Below are positions 1-8,827 of a stretch of DNA of 64,000 nucleotides, one piece after another; within the stretch, counting starts at the first letter, position 1; every line of letters starts with the position of its first letter. Both the position numbers and the translations under genes were made by a program. The notes beneath the pieces are model-generated. The model ran no database searches. It was not told the origin of the DNA and worked only from the letters and a program-made list of their open reading frames with translations. The DNA lies in contig CAKOSO010000001.1 of the NCBI GenBank assembly GCA_934102355.1, forward strand, positions 62,001 to 126,000. Direction: 5' to 3'. The DNA is from an uncultured Bacilli bacterium (GTDB taxonomy: Bacteria; Bacillota_I; Bacilli_A; RF39; UBA660).

Positions 1-1
1 A

Positions 2-802
2 ACAATTAATCGTAGATATAAACTCGTAAATGTATCAATTTTTCCTTGCTTAGTACAAGGCGAAGGCGCTAAAGAAGATATTGTAAGAAATCTAAAAAGA
101 GCACAAAACTATGATTTAGATGTTATTATTCTCGGGCGTGGTGGTGGATCTATTGAAGATTTATGGGCATTTAACGAAGAATGCGTTGCTCGAGCTATAT
201 TTGATAGCAAAATACCAATTATATCTGGAGTAGGGCATGAAATAGACTTTACAATAAGTGATTTTGTTTCTGATCTTAGAGCGCCAACACCTACCGCTGC
301 AGCAGAACTTGCAGTACCGAGTACACTTGAACTAATAAATGCATTAAACCAATTGAATATAAGATGTAATAAATCAGTACGTAACTTACTCGATATGAAA
401 AAACAGCAATTAAAAAAATTGACTGATTCATATATCTTGAAAAATCCAAAGAGCATGTATGAAGTTAAAATGCAAAAGATAGATGGACTAGTAGAAAAAG
501 TATTATACCTATTAAAATATAAAGTTAATGAAAGCAATAATAAGTTACTTAATATCGATAATAGATTAAAAATATCTATTGGGAAGACTGTGGATCTAAA
601 AAATAATAAATTTTTAAATATTATTACTAAACTTGAAACACTAAATCCAATTAATACCATTAAAAGAGGTTACACAATAACTAAAAATAAAGAAAAATGT
701 ATAAACAACATAAATAACGTTAAGATTGGAGATATTATAGAAACTGAACTAGTAAACGGAAAATTATTTTCTGAAGTTAAAAATGTGGAGGTAAAAGAAT
801 GA
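2..802 (+). CDS. xseA: Exodeoxyribonuclease VII large subunit (5' end missing)
   Basis: This is the large, catalytic subunit of exonuclease VII, which degrades single-stranded DNA to oligonucleotides in mismatch repair and DNA damage handling. The frame is open from base 2, so the N-terminal OB-fold domain lies outside the window. The visible part begins in the catalytic domain and contains the family motif GRGGGSIEDLWAFNEE, followed by GVGHEIDFTISDFVSDLRAP and TPTAAAE. A long helical region and a C-terminal segment with RGYTIT follow. The stop overlaps the start of xseB in an ATGA arrangement, the usual coupling of the two subunits. Confidence 0.97.
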   Translation, partial: TINRRYKLVNVSIFPCLVQGEGAKEDIVRNLKRAQNYDLDVIILGRGGGSIEDLWAFNEECVARAIFDSKIPIISGVGHEIDFTISDFVSDLRAPTPTAAAELAVPSTLELINALNQLNIRCNKSVRNLLDMKKQQLKKLTDSYILKNPKSMYEVKMQKIDGLVEKVLYLLKYKVNESNNKLLNIDNRLKISIGKTVDLKNNKFLNIITKLETLNPINTIKRGYTITKNKEKCINNINNVKIGDIIETELVNGKLFSEVKNVEVKE

Positions 803-1020
803 GTAAAGAATTAAGCTTTGAAGAAAAATTAAATAATCTAGAAAAAATAGTTAAAGAATTAGAACAAGGAGATGTACCACTTGATAATGCAATCGAAAAA
901 TTTAATGAAGCAATGAAACTATCTAGTGAATTAAATAAAAAGCTAAATGAAGCAACTGAAACCATTAATAAAGTTATTAATAATGATGGAAGTAGAGAAG
1001 ACTTTAAAATTAACGAATAA
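799..1020 (+). CDS. xseB: Exodeoxyribonuclease VII small subunit
   Basis: This is the small subunit that binds the XseA helical region to form exonuclease VII. The 73-residue length and the sequence SFEEKLNNLEKIVKELEQGDVPLDNAIEKF in two overlapping halves (SFEEKLNNLEKIVKELEQG, then GDVPLDNAIEKFNEAMKL) are typical of the family. The ATG lies within the stop region of xseA (ATGA overlap) and GGAGG sits just upstream, so the genes are translationally coupled. Confidence 0.97.
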   Translation: MSKELSFEEKLNNLEKIVKELEQGDVPLDNAIEKFNEAMKLSSELNKKLNEATETINKVINNDGSREDFKINE

Positions 1021-1040
1021 TTTTTTCCATTTTTTGTTTA

Positions 1041-1069
1041 ATATATATTAAAAGGAAATAGACATAATA
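1041..1069 (+). promoter_or_regulatory. Possible forespore-type promoter of spoIVB
   Basis: CATAATA at 1063-1069 resembles the -10 element read by forespore sigma factors (SigF/SigG). The AT-rich ATATAT about 16 bases upstream is a poor -35. The position before a SpoIVB gene fits known SigG control of that gene, but the match is short and the region is AT-rich. Confidence 0.25.
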
Positions 1070-1098
1070 ATAATGTAGTTTATTAAGGAGTTGATTTT

Positions 1099-2082
1099 AT
1101 GACTTTTAAAAAAATAAATTACAAATTGTTCTTATTCCTTTTTTTAATTTCTATTTTTATTATGCCATTTAATGCTTATGCTTATACGAATAAAGTGATT
1201 CTTGGAGGAGAAAACGTTGGAATTGAAGTACATAGTAAAGGAATTTTAGTGGTTGGTTTTTATAATGTTTCAACATCCAGTCCAGGAAAAGATGCAGGAT
1301 TACAATTAGGTGATTTAATTGTAAAGATAGATGATACCGCTATTTCCACAATAGCTGATCTAACTAATTATATAAATGATTCAAGCAATAAGCTTACCTT
1401 AACCTATCAAAGAGGTTCTAAAACATATACAACAGATCTAACTCTAGCATATGATGATGGTATATATAAAACAGGTATTTATGTTAAGGATTCTATTATT
1501 GGAATAGGCACTCTCACATTTATAAATCCTGTTACAAGCATGTATGGTGCTTTAGGTCATGAAATAGATGAATCTACAACTGGAATGAAATTTGAAATAA
1601 AAGATGGGAAGATATTCAAAAGTGATGTAATTGATATAAAAAAATCTAACCGAAATGATCCAGGAGAAAAAAGAGCAAATTACTATTCTAATATAGAATA
1701 TGGTACAATACTTAAAAATACCGAAGTAGGAATCTTTGGTAAATATATTGGTGATATTAATAATGATAAATTAATTGATGTTGCAAATACGGGAGAAATA
1801 ACTACTGGAGAAGCTTATATTTACACTGTTGTTTCTAATTCTTTAATAGAAAAATTTAAAATAAATATTTTAAGTATAAACAACAATTCTATAAAAAACA
1901 TTTTATTTGAAGTAGTTGATGAAAACTTATTAAATAAAACAAACGGTATTGTTCAAGGAATGAGCGGCTCTCCAATTGTTCAAAATGGTAAATTAGTCGG
2001 TGCAGTTACACACGTTGTTCTAGATAATCCTGCAAAAGGATATGGTATATTAATAGAAAATATGTTAAAGGAAACAGATTAA
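1099..2082 (+). CDS. spoIVB: SpoIVB serine protease (peptidase S55)
   Basis: SpoIVB is made in the forespore, is secreted into the intermembrane space and cleaves SpoIVFA, which frees SpoIVFB to activate pro-SigmaK. The 327-residue protein has an N-terminal signal or anchor segment (about residues 8-29), a PDZ domain (about 45-115, with SPGKDAGLQLGDLIVKIDD) and the S55 catalytic domain. The expected catalytic His lies in YGALGHEID and the nucleophile Ser in GMSGSPIVQNG. It lacks the longer N-terminal region of the Bacillus subtilis protein. AAGGAG stands 9 bases before the ATG. Its substrates spoIVFA/spoIVFB are encoded at the far right end of this window. Confidence 0.95.
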   Translation: MTFKKINYKLFLFLFLISIFIMPFNAYAYTNKVILGGENVGIEVHSKGILVVGFYNVSTSSPGKDAGLQLGDLIVKIDDTAISTIADLTNYINDSSNKLTLTYQRGSKTYTTDLTLAYDDGIYKTGIYVKDSIIGIGTLTFINPVTSMYGALGHEIDESTTGMKFEIKDGKIFKSDVIDIKKSNRNDPGEKRANYYSNIEYGTILKNTEVGIFGKYIGDINNDKLIDVANTGEITTGEAYIYTVVSNSLIEKFKINILSINNNSIKNILFEVVDENLLNKTNGIVQGMSGSPIVQNGKLVGAVTHVVLDNPAKGYGILIENMLKETD

Positions 2083-2103
2083 ATAGGGGAAACCCTATTT
2101 TTT
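2081..2103 (+). terminator. Intrinsic terminator after spoIVB
   Basis: An 8-base stem AAATAGGG/CCCTATTT closes a GAAA tetraloop and is followed by a T run. It overlaps the last bases of the spoIVB stop codon. Confidence 0.8.
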
Positions 2104-2108
2104 AAAAT

Positions 2109-2129
2109 AAAAAAAGGCCAAATGCCTTT
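2109..2129 (-). terminator. Terminator of the small prli42-like gene
   Basis: Read on the minus strand, AAAGGC and GCCTTT form a short stem around a 5-base loop, followed by a run of T. It directly follows the stop codon of the 31-residue gene. Confidence 0.6.
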
Positions 2130-2223
2130 ATCTTAAAAGATATATAGCTACACTTGCAACAGCAGAACCAATCATTGCTATAAGCATTAATATAACTACT
2201 AACTTTGTTACTTTCTTATTCAT
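2128..2223 (-). CDS. Prli42-like 31-residue membrane peptide
   Basis: This short gene encodes a basic N-terminus (MNKKVTK) and one hydrophobic helix containing VVILMLIAMIGSAVASVA. A perfect GGAGGT lies 5 bases before the ATG, an extended -10 promoter lies upstream and an intrinsic terminator follows, so the gene unit is complete. The length, the basic start and the LMLIAMIG core resemble Prli42 (DUF4044 type), a membrane peptide that anchors the stressosome in Listeria. The family call comes from recalled sequence pattern. No stressosome genes are in the window. Confidence 0.75.
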   Translation of the reverse strand: MNKKVTKLVVILMLIAMIGSAVASVAIYLLR

Positions 2224-2244
2224 GTTTACCTCCGAACTGTATTA

Positions 2245-2272
2245 ATTATATCATATTATAGAATTTTGTCAT
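2245..2272 (-). promoter_or_regulatory. Promoter of the prli42-like gene
   Basis: On the minus strand, ATGACA (2272-2267) is separated by 16 bases from TATAAT (2250-2245). TGA precedes the -10, making it an extended element. The 5' UTR would be about 15-20 bases. Confidence 0.7.
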
Positions 2273-2325
2273 ATAAAAAACTTAATATTCTTTCATTCCC
2301 ATTAATATTATTTAGTGGTGATAAT

Positions 2326-2973
2326 ATGAGAATGAAACTTAAAAGTCCTAGATTTAAATTTAAAAAAATAGATTTTAAAAAATATTTAAATTATAAGACT
2401 TTTTTTATATTTCTTGTATTCTTCTTTATTGTAGCTTTTATATATGGAATTATATCATTCACCACTTTAAATGATGGTGACAAAGCAGCAGCTTTATTGA
2501 AAGTAAAAAATTATTTCACTATACCTAATTCTTATAATTATTTTAAACTTTTTAAAAGCGATATCCTATCTAATACCTTTAATGTATTTATTATGTGGAT
2601 TTTAGGTATAAGCGCTATAGGACTTATAGTATTATTATTTCTATTTTTTTCAGAAGGATTTAGTGTTGGGTTTACTATATCATCTATTATTTATACTTTT
2701 AAATATAAAGGAGTCGGTCTTTCATTAGTTTATTTAATTCCAGTTAAAATACTATATATCCTAATCATGTTTTTGATAACATTTTTTGCTTGTAAATTCA
2801 GTTATAAATTAATTATGCATATATTTTTTAAAAAAGAGATGGATCTAAATGAAGTTTATAAAAGATACTTTAAAATATTTATCTTATCTTTTATATTTAT
2901 TATTTTATATAGCTTTCTAAATATATTTTTATCTCCTTTTTTAATAAAAACTTTTACTTTTTTGACAAAATAA
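2326..2973 (+). CDS. spoIIM: Stage II sporulation protein M
   Basis: SpoIIM is part of the mother-cell DMP complex (SpoIID, SpoIIM, SpoIIP) that thins septal peptidoglycan during engulfment. The 215-residue product is a multi-pass membrane protein with a basic N-terminus, a first membrane segment (about 25-47), an extracytoplasmic region and four further helices. This matches the SpoIIM topology and the family trait of a long first loop. The ATG at 2326 is chosen because GGTGAT lies just upstream; an upstream in-frame codon at 2266 would overlap the divergent promoter. Confidence 0.87.
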   Translation: MRMKLKSPRFKFKKIDFKKYLNYKTFFIFLVFFFIVAFIYGIISFTTLNDGDKAAALLKVKNYFTIPNSYNYFKLFKSDILSNTFNVFIMWILGISAIGLIVLLFLFFSEGFSVGFTISSIIYTFKYKGVGLSLVYLIPVKILYILIMFLITFFACKFSYKLIMHIFFKKEMDLNEVYKRYFKIFILSFIFIILYSFLNIFLSPFLIKTFTFLTK

Positions 2974-2981
2974 GTTATAAT
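2953..2981 (+). promoter_or_regulatory. Candidate promoter of mnmA
   Basis: TTTACT (2953-2958) and TATAAT (2976-2981) are 17 bases apart, inside the 3' end of spoIIM. A TTGACA just downstream is too close to the -10 to act with it. Confidence 0.45.
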
Positions 2982-2996
2982 TAGCTTGGTGATTTT

Positions 2997-4106
2997 ATGG
3001 AGAAAGTTATTATTGGTATGTCAGGTGGAGTAGATTCCTCTGTTGCTGCAATATTACTTAAAAACCAAGGATATAATGTTGAAGGTTTATTCATGCGTAA
3101 CTGGGATAGTTTAATTAATAACGATATTAAAGGTAATGACACTTTAAATAATAATATATGTACACAAGAACAAGATTACAATGATGCTTTAGAAGTATGT
3201 AATAAAATTGGAATTAAACTTCACAGAATTGATTTTGTAAAAGAATATTGGGATTATGTCTTTACATACTTTTTAGATGAATTAAAAAAAGGTAGAACTC
3301 CTAATCCTGATGTAATGTGTAATAAATATATTAAGTTCGATCTATTCGTAAAAGAAGCTAAAAGATTAGGAGCTAAATATATTGCTACAGGTCACTATGC
3401 TAGATTAATTAATGGAAATTTATATAAAGCACTTGATGAAAATAAAGATCAAAGTTATTTCTTGGCGCAACTTAGTAATAAACAACTTGAAAATGTTTTA
3501 TTTCCAATTGGAGACTTAGCAAAACCCGAAGTAAGAAAAATAGCATTAGAAAATGATTTAATTACTGCCAAGAAAAAAGATTCAACTGGTATATGTTTTA
3601 TTGGGGAAAGACATTTTAGAGAATTTTTAGAAAACTACTTACCTAATAAAGAAGGAGATATAGTTGATATTGATACAGGAAAAGTAATCGGCCACCATAT
3701 AGGTCTTATGTATTATACTATAGGTCAAAGAAGAGGACTTGACATCGGAGGAAATGATTTACGTCAATTTGTAGTAGGTAAAAACTTAGAAAAAAACGTA
3801 TTATACACAGCCTTTGGTGAAGATAATAAATATTTATATAGTGATAGTTGTATTATTGATACATTAAATTTAAATACTGATGAAAAAATTAAGGAATGTT
3901 ATGCAAAATTTAGATATAGAAGCAAAGATGTAAAAGTCACTTTAGAATATATAAATGATAATGAAATTTTAGTAAGATATGACAACGTAAAGTCAGTGAC
4001 TCCTGGACAATTATGTGCTTTATATGCTTCTGATGGTAGATGCTATGGAAGTGGTATTATTAAAGAAGTAAGAAAAGATAATAAAAAACTTTGGTATTTA
4101 TTATAA
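2997..4106 (+). CDS. mnmA: tRNA-specific 2-thiouridylase MnmA
   Basis: MnmA thiolates U34 of tRNA-Lys, tRNA-Glu and tRNA-Gln with sulfur passed from a cysteine desulfurase, using ATP. The P-loop GMSGGVDSSVAA is at residues 7-18. The two catalytic cysteines lie in NPDVMCNKYIKF (about residue 109) and STGICFIGERHF (about 200). The C-terminal beta-barrel domain follows. The 369-residue length is normal. GGTGATTTT directly precedes the ATG. A terminator follows, so the gene is probably transcribed alone. Confidence 0.97.
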   Translation: MEKVIIGMSGGVDSSVAAILLKNQGYNVEGLFMRNWDSLINNDIKGNDTLNNNICTQEQDYNDALEVCNKIGIKLHRIDFVKEYWDYVFTYFLDELKKGRTPNPDVMCNKYIKFDLFVKEAKRLGAKYIATGHYARLINGNLYKALDENKDQSYFLAQLSNKQLENVLFPIGDLAKPEVRKIALENDLITAKKKDSTGICFIGERHFREFLENYLPNKEGDIVDIDTGKVIGHHIGLMYYTIGQRRGLDIGGNDLRQFVVGKNLEKNVLYTAFGEDNKYLYSDSCIIDTLNLNTDEKIKECYAKFRYRSKDVKVTLEYINDNEILVRYDNVKSVTPGQLCALYASDGRCYGSGIIKEVRKDNKKLWYLL

Positions 4107-4129
4107 GATAGAATTATCTATCTTTTTTT
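4105..4129 (+). terminator. Intrinsic terminator after mnmA
   Basis: AAGATAGA and TCTATCTT pair around a 4-base ATTA loop and are followed by a run of T. Confidence 0.85.
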
Positions 4130-4150
4130 ATTTTATTTACTTGTCAATAC

Positions 4151-4178
4151 TTGACATATTTTACATAAATGATAAAAT
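4151..4178 (+). promoter_or_regulatory. Promoter of the HTH-alr-flippase run
   Basis: A consensus TTGACA (4151-4156) is 16 bases from TAAAAT (4173-4178), and TGA precedes the -10 (extended element). It lies between the mnmA terminator and the HTH gene. Confidence 0.75.
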
Positions 4179-4204
4179 TAAATTACATGGTAGGAGATGA
4201 TTTT

Positions 4205-4969
4205 ATGAAAGAAGTAAACAGAATTATTAATGAAAGTGGAGTATCAAAAGTTAAAATCGCTAAATATTTAGGAGTATCAAGACAAATGCTTTATAATTAT
4301 TTATCATTAAAAAGCTTTAATGATCTTCCAAAAGAAAAACAAAACAAATTACTTTCTTTATTTAAAGTTTCTAGTAGTAAAGAACTTGCATCAGTAAAGG
4401 TAGATGATGCTTTTATTGAAGGACTAGAGAATGATATCAACACTGTAATGCTTGGCTCTATTAACAAAGAAAGCATTGCTAATTTAAAGGGATTAAATAA
4501 AAAAGAACAAGAACTTCTTACTGATATATTTAATTTATTAAAAGAAAAAATAGTAGAAAAACAAGATAATGCATATATTACTCTTAAATACTTATATCAT
4601 TATTTACAAGCTATGGAACAAGTTCCAGAACTTAAATACATACTTGCATATGTGTCTAAATCTAATGTAATGACTCCAGTTATGGAATTTGCTTATGATG
4701 AAGATAAACAATATACTTTTGAGGGTATTTTATATACTGCTATGACTTTATACACTAATGGTAGTGCTAGTAAATCTAAGGTTTCTGAATCACATAAAAA
4801 ATGGGAAAAAAGTATTAACTCTAAAAAAGAAGATGCACTATCCAGAACTCAAGAATTAAATTCATTTAAAAATCTTGCTTTAAGTGAACTTGGTTATACT
4901 GCTATAAATGAATCTAATGCAAAAGAAGTATTTGAAAAAATTGCAGAAATCATGTCAAGAAAGTTCTAG
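4205..4969 (+). CDS. HTH-domain protein of unknown function
   Basis: The first 45 residues form a helix-turn-helix of XRE type (ESGVSKVKIAKYLGVSRQML), ending in a proline- and lysine-rich linker. The remaining 200 residues are mostly helical and I do not recognise a ligand or enzyme domain. The ATG at 4205 is preferred: TAGGAGATGATTTT is just upstream, and the more 5' in-frame start would sit on the -10 element. The gene is first in a run with alr, an ATP-grasp gene and a flippase, so it may regulate that run, but this is inference. Confidence 0.8.
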   Translation: MKEVNRIINESGVSKVKIAKYLGVSRQMLYNYLSLKSFNDLPKEKQNKLLSLFKVSSSKELASVKVDDAFIEGLENDINTVMLGSINKESIANLKGLNKKEQELLTDIFNLLKEKIVEKQDNAYITLKYLYHYLQAMEQVPELKYILAYVSKSNVMTPVMEFAYDEDKQYTFEGILYTAMTLYTNGSASKSKVSESHKKWEKSINSKKEDALSRTQELNSFKNLALSELGYTAINESNAKEVFEKIAEIMSRKF

Positions 4970-4978
4970 GTGATTAAT

Positions 4979-6181
4979 TTGTATAGGAAAACTTATAAAG
5001 AAATTAATTTAGATAATCTTTCTTTTAACGTACACAATATATTAAAAAAATATAATAATTATAAATACTATATTGGTATGGTAAAAGCTGATGCTTATGG
5101 ACATGGAATGTATATCGTTAATACACTTATTAAAGCTGGTATTAATTATTTAGCAGTAAGTTCTATTAATGAAGCAATGGATATCAGAAAATATAACAAA
5201 GAAATTCCAATTTTATGCACTGAGGTTATTGAATATGACCTTATTTCTTTGGCAGAAGAAAATAATATTACTATTACTGTTACCAATTTAGATTATATTA
5301 AAAACATAGTAAAAAATATAAAAACAAAATTAACTATACATATTAAAATTGATTCTGGTATGAATAGACTTGGTGTTAAAGATAAAGAATCATTTAATGA
5401 TATGTACAACTATATAAATAAAAATTCAAAATTATATCTTGAAGGAATATATACTCATTTTGCTACTACAGGTTTACATGATAAGTATTATGATTATCAA
5501 GTAGAAAACTTTAAAAATATTACTAGTGATATAAATATTCTAGATATTCCAATTGTACACCTTAGTAGTAGTGTTATAGTACTTGCTCATCCAAAACTTG
5601 ATTTTTGTAATGCAATTAGAATTGGTACAATTATGTATGGATATGATATTGCACCAAGATCATACGGCAGAGGCCTAAAAGATACACTTAGAAAGATAAG
5701 AGATTCATACTATATTAAAAAATACAATATTAGTAAAACTTATAAAGATGTCATAATTCCATTAAAACCAGCCTTAAAAATAAAGACTAACGTTATTGAA
5801 ATTAAAGACGTAAAATGTGGTGAATTTATCGGATATGGTGCATCTTTTATAGCACCAAAAGATATGAGAATTGCTATTCTTCCAATCGGATATCATGACG
5901 GTATTGGAACAAATTGTGATTCTAGATATGTCATTATTAATGGTAATAGATATAAAACTGTTGGCAGTTTATCAATGTGTATGATGACTGTACTTATTGA
6001 TGATAAAGTTTCACTATTTGATTCAGTTACAATTTTAGGTGATGGTATAACTTTAGGAATGATAAGCAGAATAAATAATACAGATATACATGATACACTT
6101 GCTAATATAGGCAAAAATTTAGATAGAGTTTATATATTAAATGAAAAAGGTAGAAAGAAGGAAATAGAAATATGTCAGTAA
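4979..6181 (+). CDS. alr: Alanine racemase, with an insertion
   Basis: Alr is a PLP enzyme that converts L-alanine to D-alanine for peptidoglycan. The PLP lysine lies in GMVKADAYGHG (about residue 36), with MNRLGV in the barrel and GYGASF, carrying the catalytic Tyr, in the C-terminal domain. Between the IRIGTIMYGYD strand and the LKPALKIKT segment there is an extra basic stretch of about 35 residues that most alanine racemases lack. A TTG start at 4979 is preferred because AGGTGAT lies 4 bases upstream; a GTG at 4970 is the alternative. The 3' end overlaps the next gene by 10 bases. Confidence 0.92.
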   Translation: MYRKTYKEINLDNLSFNVHNILKKYNNYKYYIGMVKADAYGHGMYIVNTLIKAGINYLAVSSINEAMDIRKYNKEIPILCTEVIEYDLISLAEENNITITVTNLDYIKNIVKNIKTKLTIHIKIDSGMNRLGVKDKESFNDMYNYINKNSKLYLEGIYTHFATTGLHDKYYDYQVENFKNITSDINILDIPIVHLSSSVIVLAHPKLDFCNAIRIGTIMYGYDIAPRSYGRGLKDTLRKIRDSYYIKKYNISKTYKDVIIPLKPALKIKTNVIEIKDVKCGEFIGYGASFIAPKDMRIAILPIGYHDGIGTNCDSRYVIINGNRYKTVGSLSMCMMTVLIDDKVSLFDSVTILGDGITLGMISRINNTDIHDTLANIGKNLDRVYILNEKGRKKEIEICQ

Positions 6182-7191
6182 AAAGTATGATGGTTGCTAA
6201 AATCAAAGAGATCAATTACGATAAATTAAATAAATTAGCTTCTGATATAGCAAAAAGAAATGGTAAAACAAAAGGATATGTAAAAAGAGATATGTTTTGG
6301 AACTTCTTAAGATATGGTATTGGTTATACTGACTATCTTAAAGGTGATTACATAAATCTTACTAGTAAGCAAAAAAAAGGATATGTTACTACTAAGTCAT
6401 ATTATAAATTACTTAAATATTTAAACAAAGAAACATATATTGCTACAATGGCAGATAAACTAGTATTTAATAAGATATTTAAAGACTATCTCGGACGTGA
6501 ATTTATCGATCTTAGAACTACTTCACTAGATGACTTTAAAAAGTTCTTAAAAGGCAAAAAAACAGTCTTTGCTAAACCTCCTACAGATTTTGGTGGACAT
6601 GGAATTAGAAAGATTGCTGTTAAAGACATAAAATCAGTAGAAGACTTATATAACGAATTAAAAGAAAAAGATATTAATCTTATTGAAGAAGCAATAATTC
6701 AACATAAGGAATTAGATAAATTAAATCCATATGCAGTCAATTCTTTTAGAATTGTAACTCTTGTTAAAGATAATAAAGCATACATAGTTGGTAATGCATT
6801 AAGAATCAATCTTGATGATGCTGTTGCTATAGGTTGCCAAGATGCTTATATGAGACTTGGTGAAGATGGGAAAATAGTTAGTAGAGTTATTGACGATGTT
6901 GCTAATGTTTATGAAGAACATCCAATTGCTAAAATAAAATTCTCTACAGTTAAAATTCCATTTGTAAAAGAGGCATACGATATGGCACTAAAAGCTGCAA
7001 TGGAAGTTCCAGAAATAAGATATGTCGGTTGGGATATTGCAATTACTGAAAACGGGCCAGTCATTATGGAAGGAAATGAATATCCAAGTTACGGATTGGT
7101 TCAATACTATTTATTTAATGATGAACATGAAGGACATCTTGATACTATCGCTAAAATTTTAGGCGATGAGATGAAGAATATTAAACTATAG
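6172..7191 (+). CDS. ATP-grasp enzyme, sugar-transfer-associated type
   Basis: The protein resembles the ATPgrasp_ST family found among cell-surface polysaccharide genes, whose substrates are not established. Residues about 130-320 carry ATP-grasp features: VFAKPPTDFGGHGI (nucleotide-binding lysine and glycine loop), LIEEAIIQH, NSFRIVTLV, and the metal-binding end WDIAITENGPVIMEGNEYPS. There is no signal peptide, so it is cytoplasmic. AGAAGG precedes the ATG, which lies inside the end of alr, and the flippase starts 7 bases after its stop. The context points to modification of an envelope precursor. Confidence 0.85.
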   Translation: MSVKSMMVAKIKEINYDKLNKLASDIAKRNGKTKGYVKRDMFWNFLRYGIGYTDYLKGDYINLTSKQKKGYVTTKSYYKLLKYLNKETYIATMADKLVFNKIFKDYLGREFIDLRTTSLDDFKKFLKGKKTVFAKPPTDFGGHGIRKIAVKDIKSVEDLYNELKEKDINLIEEAIIQHKELDKLNPYAVNSFRIVTLVKDNKAYIVGNALRINLDDAVAIGCQDAYMRLGEDGKIVSRVIDDVANVYEEHPIAKIKFSTVKIPFVKEAYDMALKAAMEVPEIRYVGWDIAITENGPVIMEGNEYPSYGLVQYYLFNDEHEGHLDTIAKILGDEMKNIKL

Positions 7192-7198
7192 GTGTGAA

Positions 7199-8827
7199 AT
7201 GAAGAAAAACACATTTATACAAGGAACAATTATTACATCTTTATCTTTAATATTTATTAAAGTTCTAGGTGCTTTATATGTTATACCATTTTATAAAATA
7301 ATAGGGGAAGATGGCGGAACATTATATAGTTATGCCTATAATATATACAATTTATTTCTAAATATTACCTCAGTCGGTATTCCAATTGCTATATCAATGA
7401 TTATTAGCGAATACCATACTTTAAAAATGTATGATGCAAAAGAAAGAGCATATAGAGTAGGGAAAAGAACCGTTACATTACTTGCTATACTATCATTTTT
7501 AACAATATTTATATTTGCACCTACCATTGCTAAATTCTTAATTTCTGATATATCTGGTGGCAGCAGTATTAGTGATATAGTCCTTGCTATTCGTGCTATT
7601 TCATTCTGCTTATTAATTATTCCATTCTTAAGTATTTTAAGAGGGTATTTACAAGGAAATAAATTCATCGCACCAACCTCAATAAGTCAAGTAATTGAGC
7701 AAGTTGTTCGTATTGCCGTTGTACTTGTTGGTGCATATCTTGCAATTAGAATATTTAAATTACCAATTGCAGTAGGTGTAGCCATATCATTACTGGGAGC
7801 CTTCTTCGGAGGACTTGCAGCATTTATCTACTTAAAAATTAAAGTTATAAAAAACAAAGATCAATTTCCTACATCTAAAGAAAAAAACGATATAAGTAAT
7901 AAAGCATTATTCTTTAAAATTATCAAATACTGCATTCCTTTAATCATAATCTCAGTTGTTAATGATTTATATACTATTATAGATATTAAACTTATCATTA
8001 AAGGTTTACATATGCTTGGATATTCAGTCAAAGTAGGGGAGATTGTATCAAGTATTGTCGCAACATGGGCTCCAAAGATTTGTACAATCATAATTACAAT
8101 TGCTACTGCTCTTACTACTAATATAATTCCACACATGGTATCTAGTTTCGTTAAAAAAGATATGGAAACTACAAATAAAAGATTTAACCAAGCTATATCA
8201 ACCATGCTATATATAACTGTACCAATGGCTATATTACTATTCTTACTTGCTGATAAAGTTTACTTCTTATTCTATGGTGTTAGTGATTATGGACCAATAA
8301 TATTAAAATTTTCTGCTATTAGCCATATCTTTGTAGGAGTATGGACAATAATCAATACATGCTTACAAAGTATGAAACACTTTAAAATAATATATATCAA
8401 TTCAATTGCAGGACTTTTAACAAATGCTCTTCTAGATATCCCTCTTATATTATTATTTGATAGGGTAGGGTTCTCCCCTTTCGTTGCAGCAGTTGTTTCA
8501 ACTTGTATAGGTTGTATAGTATCAATTACAATAGTATTAATTTATTTACATAAAAAAGAAAAATTTAATTACAAATTTATTCTAAGTATATTTGGCAAAT
8601 TATTAATTCCAAGTTTAGCAATAATTTTACCAGTTGCAATTTGTAATCATTTTATAAAATTTGATTATAATTACATAAATGTTATTTTATCTTTATGTAT
8701 ATATGGATTATATGGAGTATTAGTTTATGCCATTTTAACCTATAAGAATAAATTAATAGATAATGTATTCGGTGAAGATGCAATTAATAAAATAATTAGT
8801 AAATTCAAGAAAAAAAAGACTTCATAA
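7199..8827 (+). CDS. Lipid-linked saccharide flippase, MurJ/SpoVB type
   Basis: This 542-residue membrane protein has about 14 predicted helices and belongs to the MOP exporter superfamily, close to the Bacillus YtgP/SpoVB group of putative lipid II flippases. The N-terminal pattern FIQGTIITSLSLIFIKVLGA, then YVIPFYKIIGEDGG, is typical of that group, as is the ILRGYLQG segment. It follows the ATP-grasp gene by 7 bases and alr two genes upstream. MurJ-like lipid II flipping is the likeliest role; transport of another surface polymer precursor is possible. Confidence 0.88.
   Translation: MKKNTFIQGTIITSLSLIFIKVLGALYVIPFYKIIGEDGGTLYSYAYNIYNLFLNITSVGIPIAISMIISEYHTLKMYDAKERAYRVGKRTVTLLAILSFLTIFIFAPTIAKFLISDISGGSSISDIVLAIRAISFCLLIIPFLSILRGYLQGNKFIAPTSISQVIEQVVRIAVVLVGAYLAIRIFKLPIAVGVAISLLGAFFGGLAAFIYLKIKVIKNKDQFPTSKEKNDISNKALFFKIIKYCIPLIIISVVNDLYTIIDIKLIIKGLHMLGYSVKVGEIVSSIVATWAPKICTIIITIATALTTNIIPHMVSSFVKKDMETTNKRFNQAISTMLYITVPMAILLFLLADKVYFLFYGVSDYGPIILKFSAISHIFVGVWTIINTCLQSMKHFKIIYINSIAGLLTNALLDIPLILLFDRVGFSPFVAAVVSTCIGCIVSITIVLIYLHKKEKFNYKFILSIFGKLLIPSLAIILPVAICNHFIKFDYNYINVILSLCIYGLYGVLVYAILTYKNKLIDNVFGEDAINKIISKFKKKKTS

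Noticed and set aside
109..660. A 183-codon frame on the minus strand opposite xseA
   Set aside because: It lies fully antisense to the conserved exonuclease VII coding sequence and has no ribosome binding site or family likeness.
2961..2966. TTGACA at the end of spoIIM as the -35 of mnmA
   Set aside because: It is only about 9 bases from the TATAAT, too short a spacer; TTTACT 17 bases upstream fits better.
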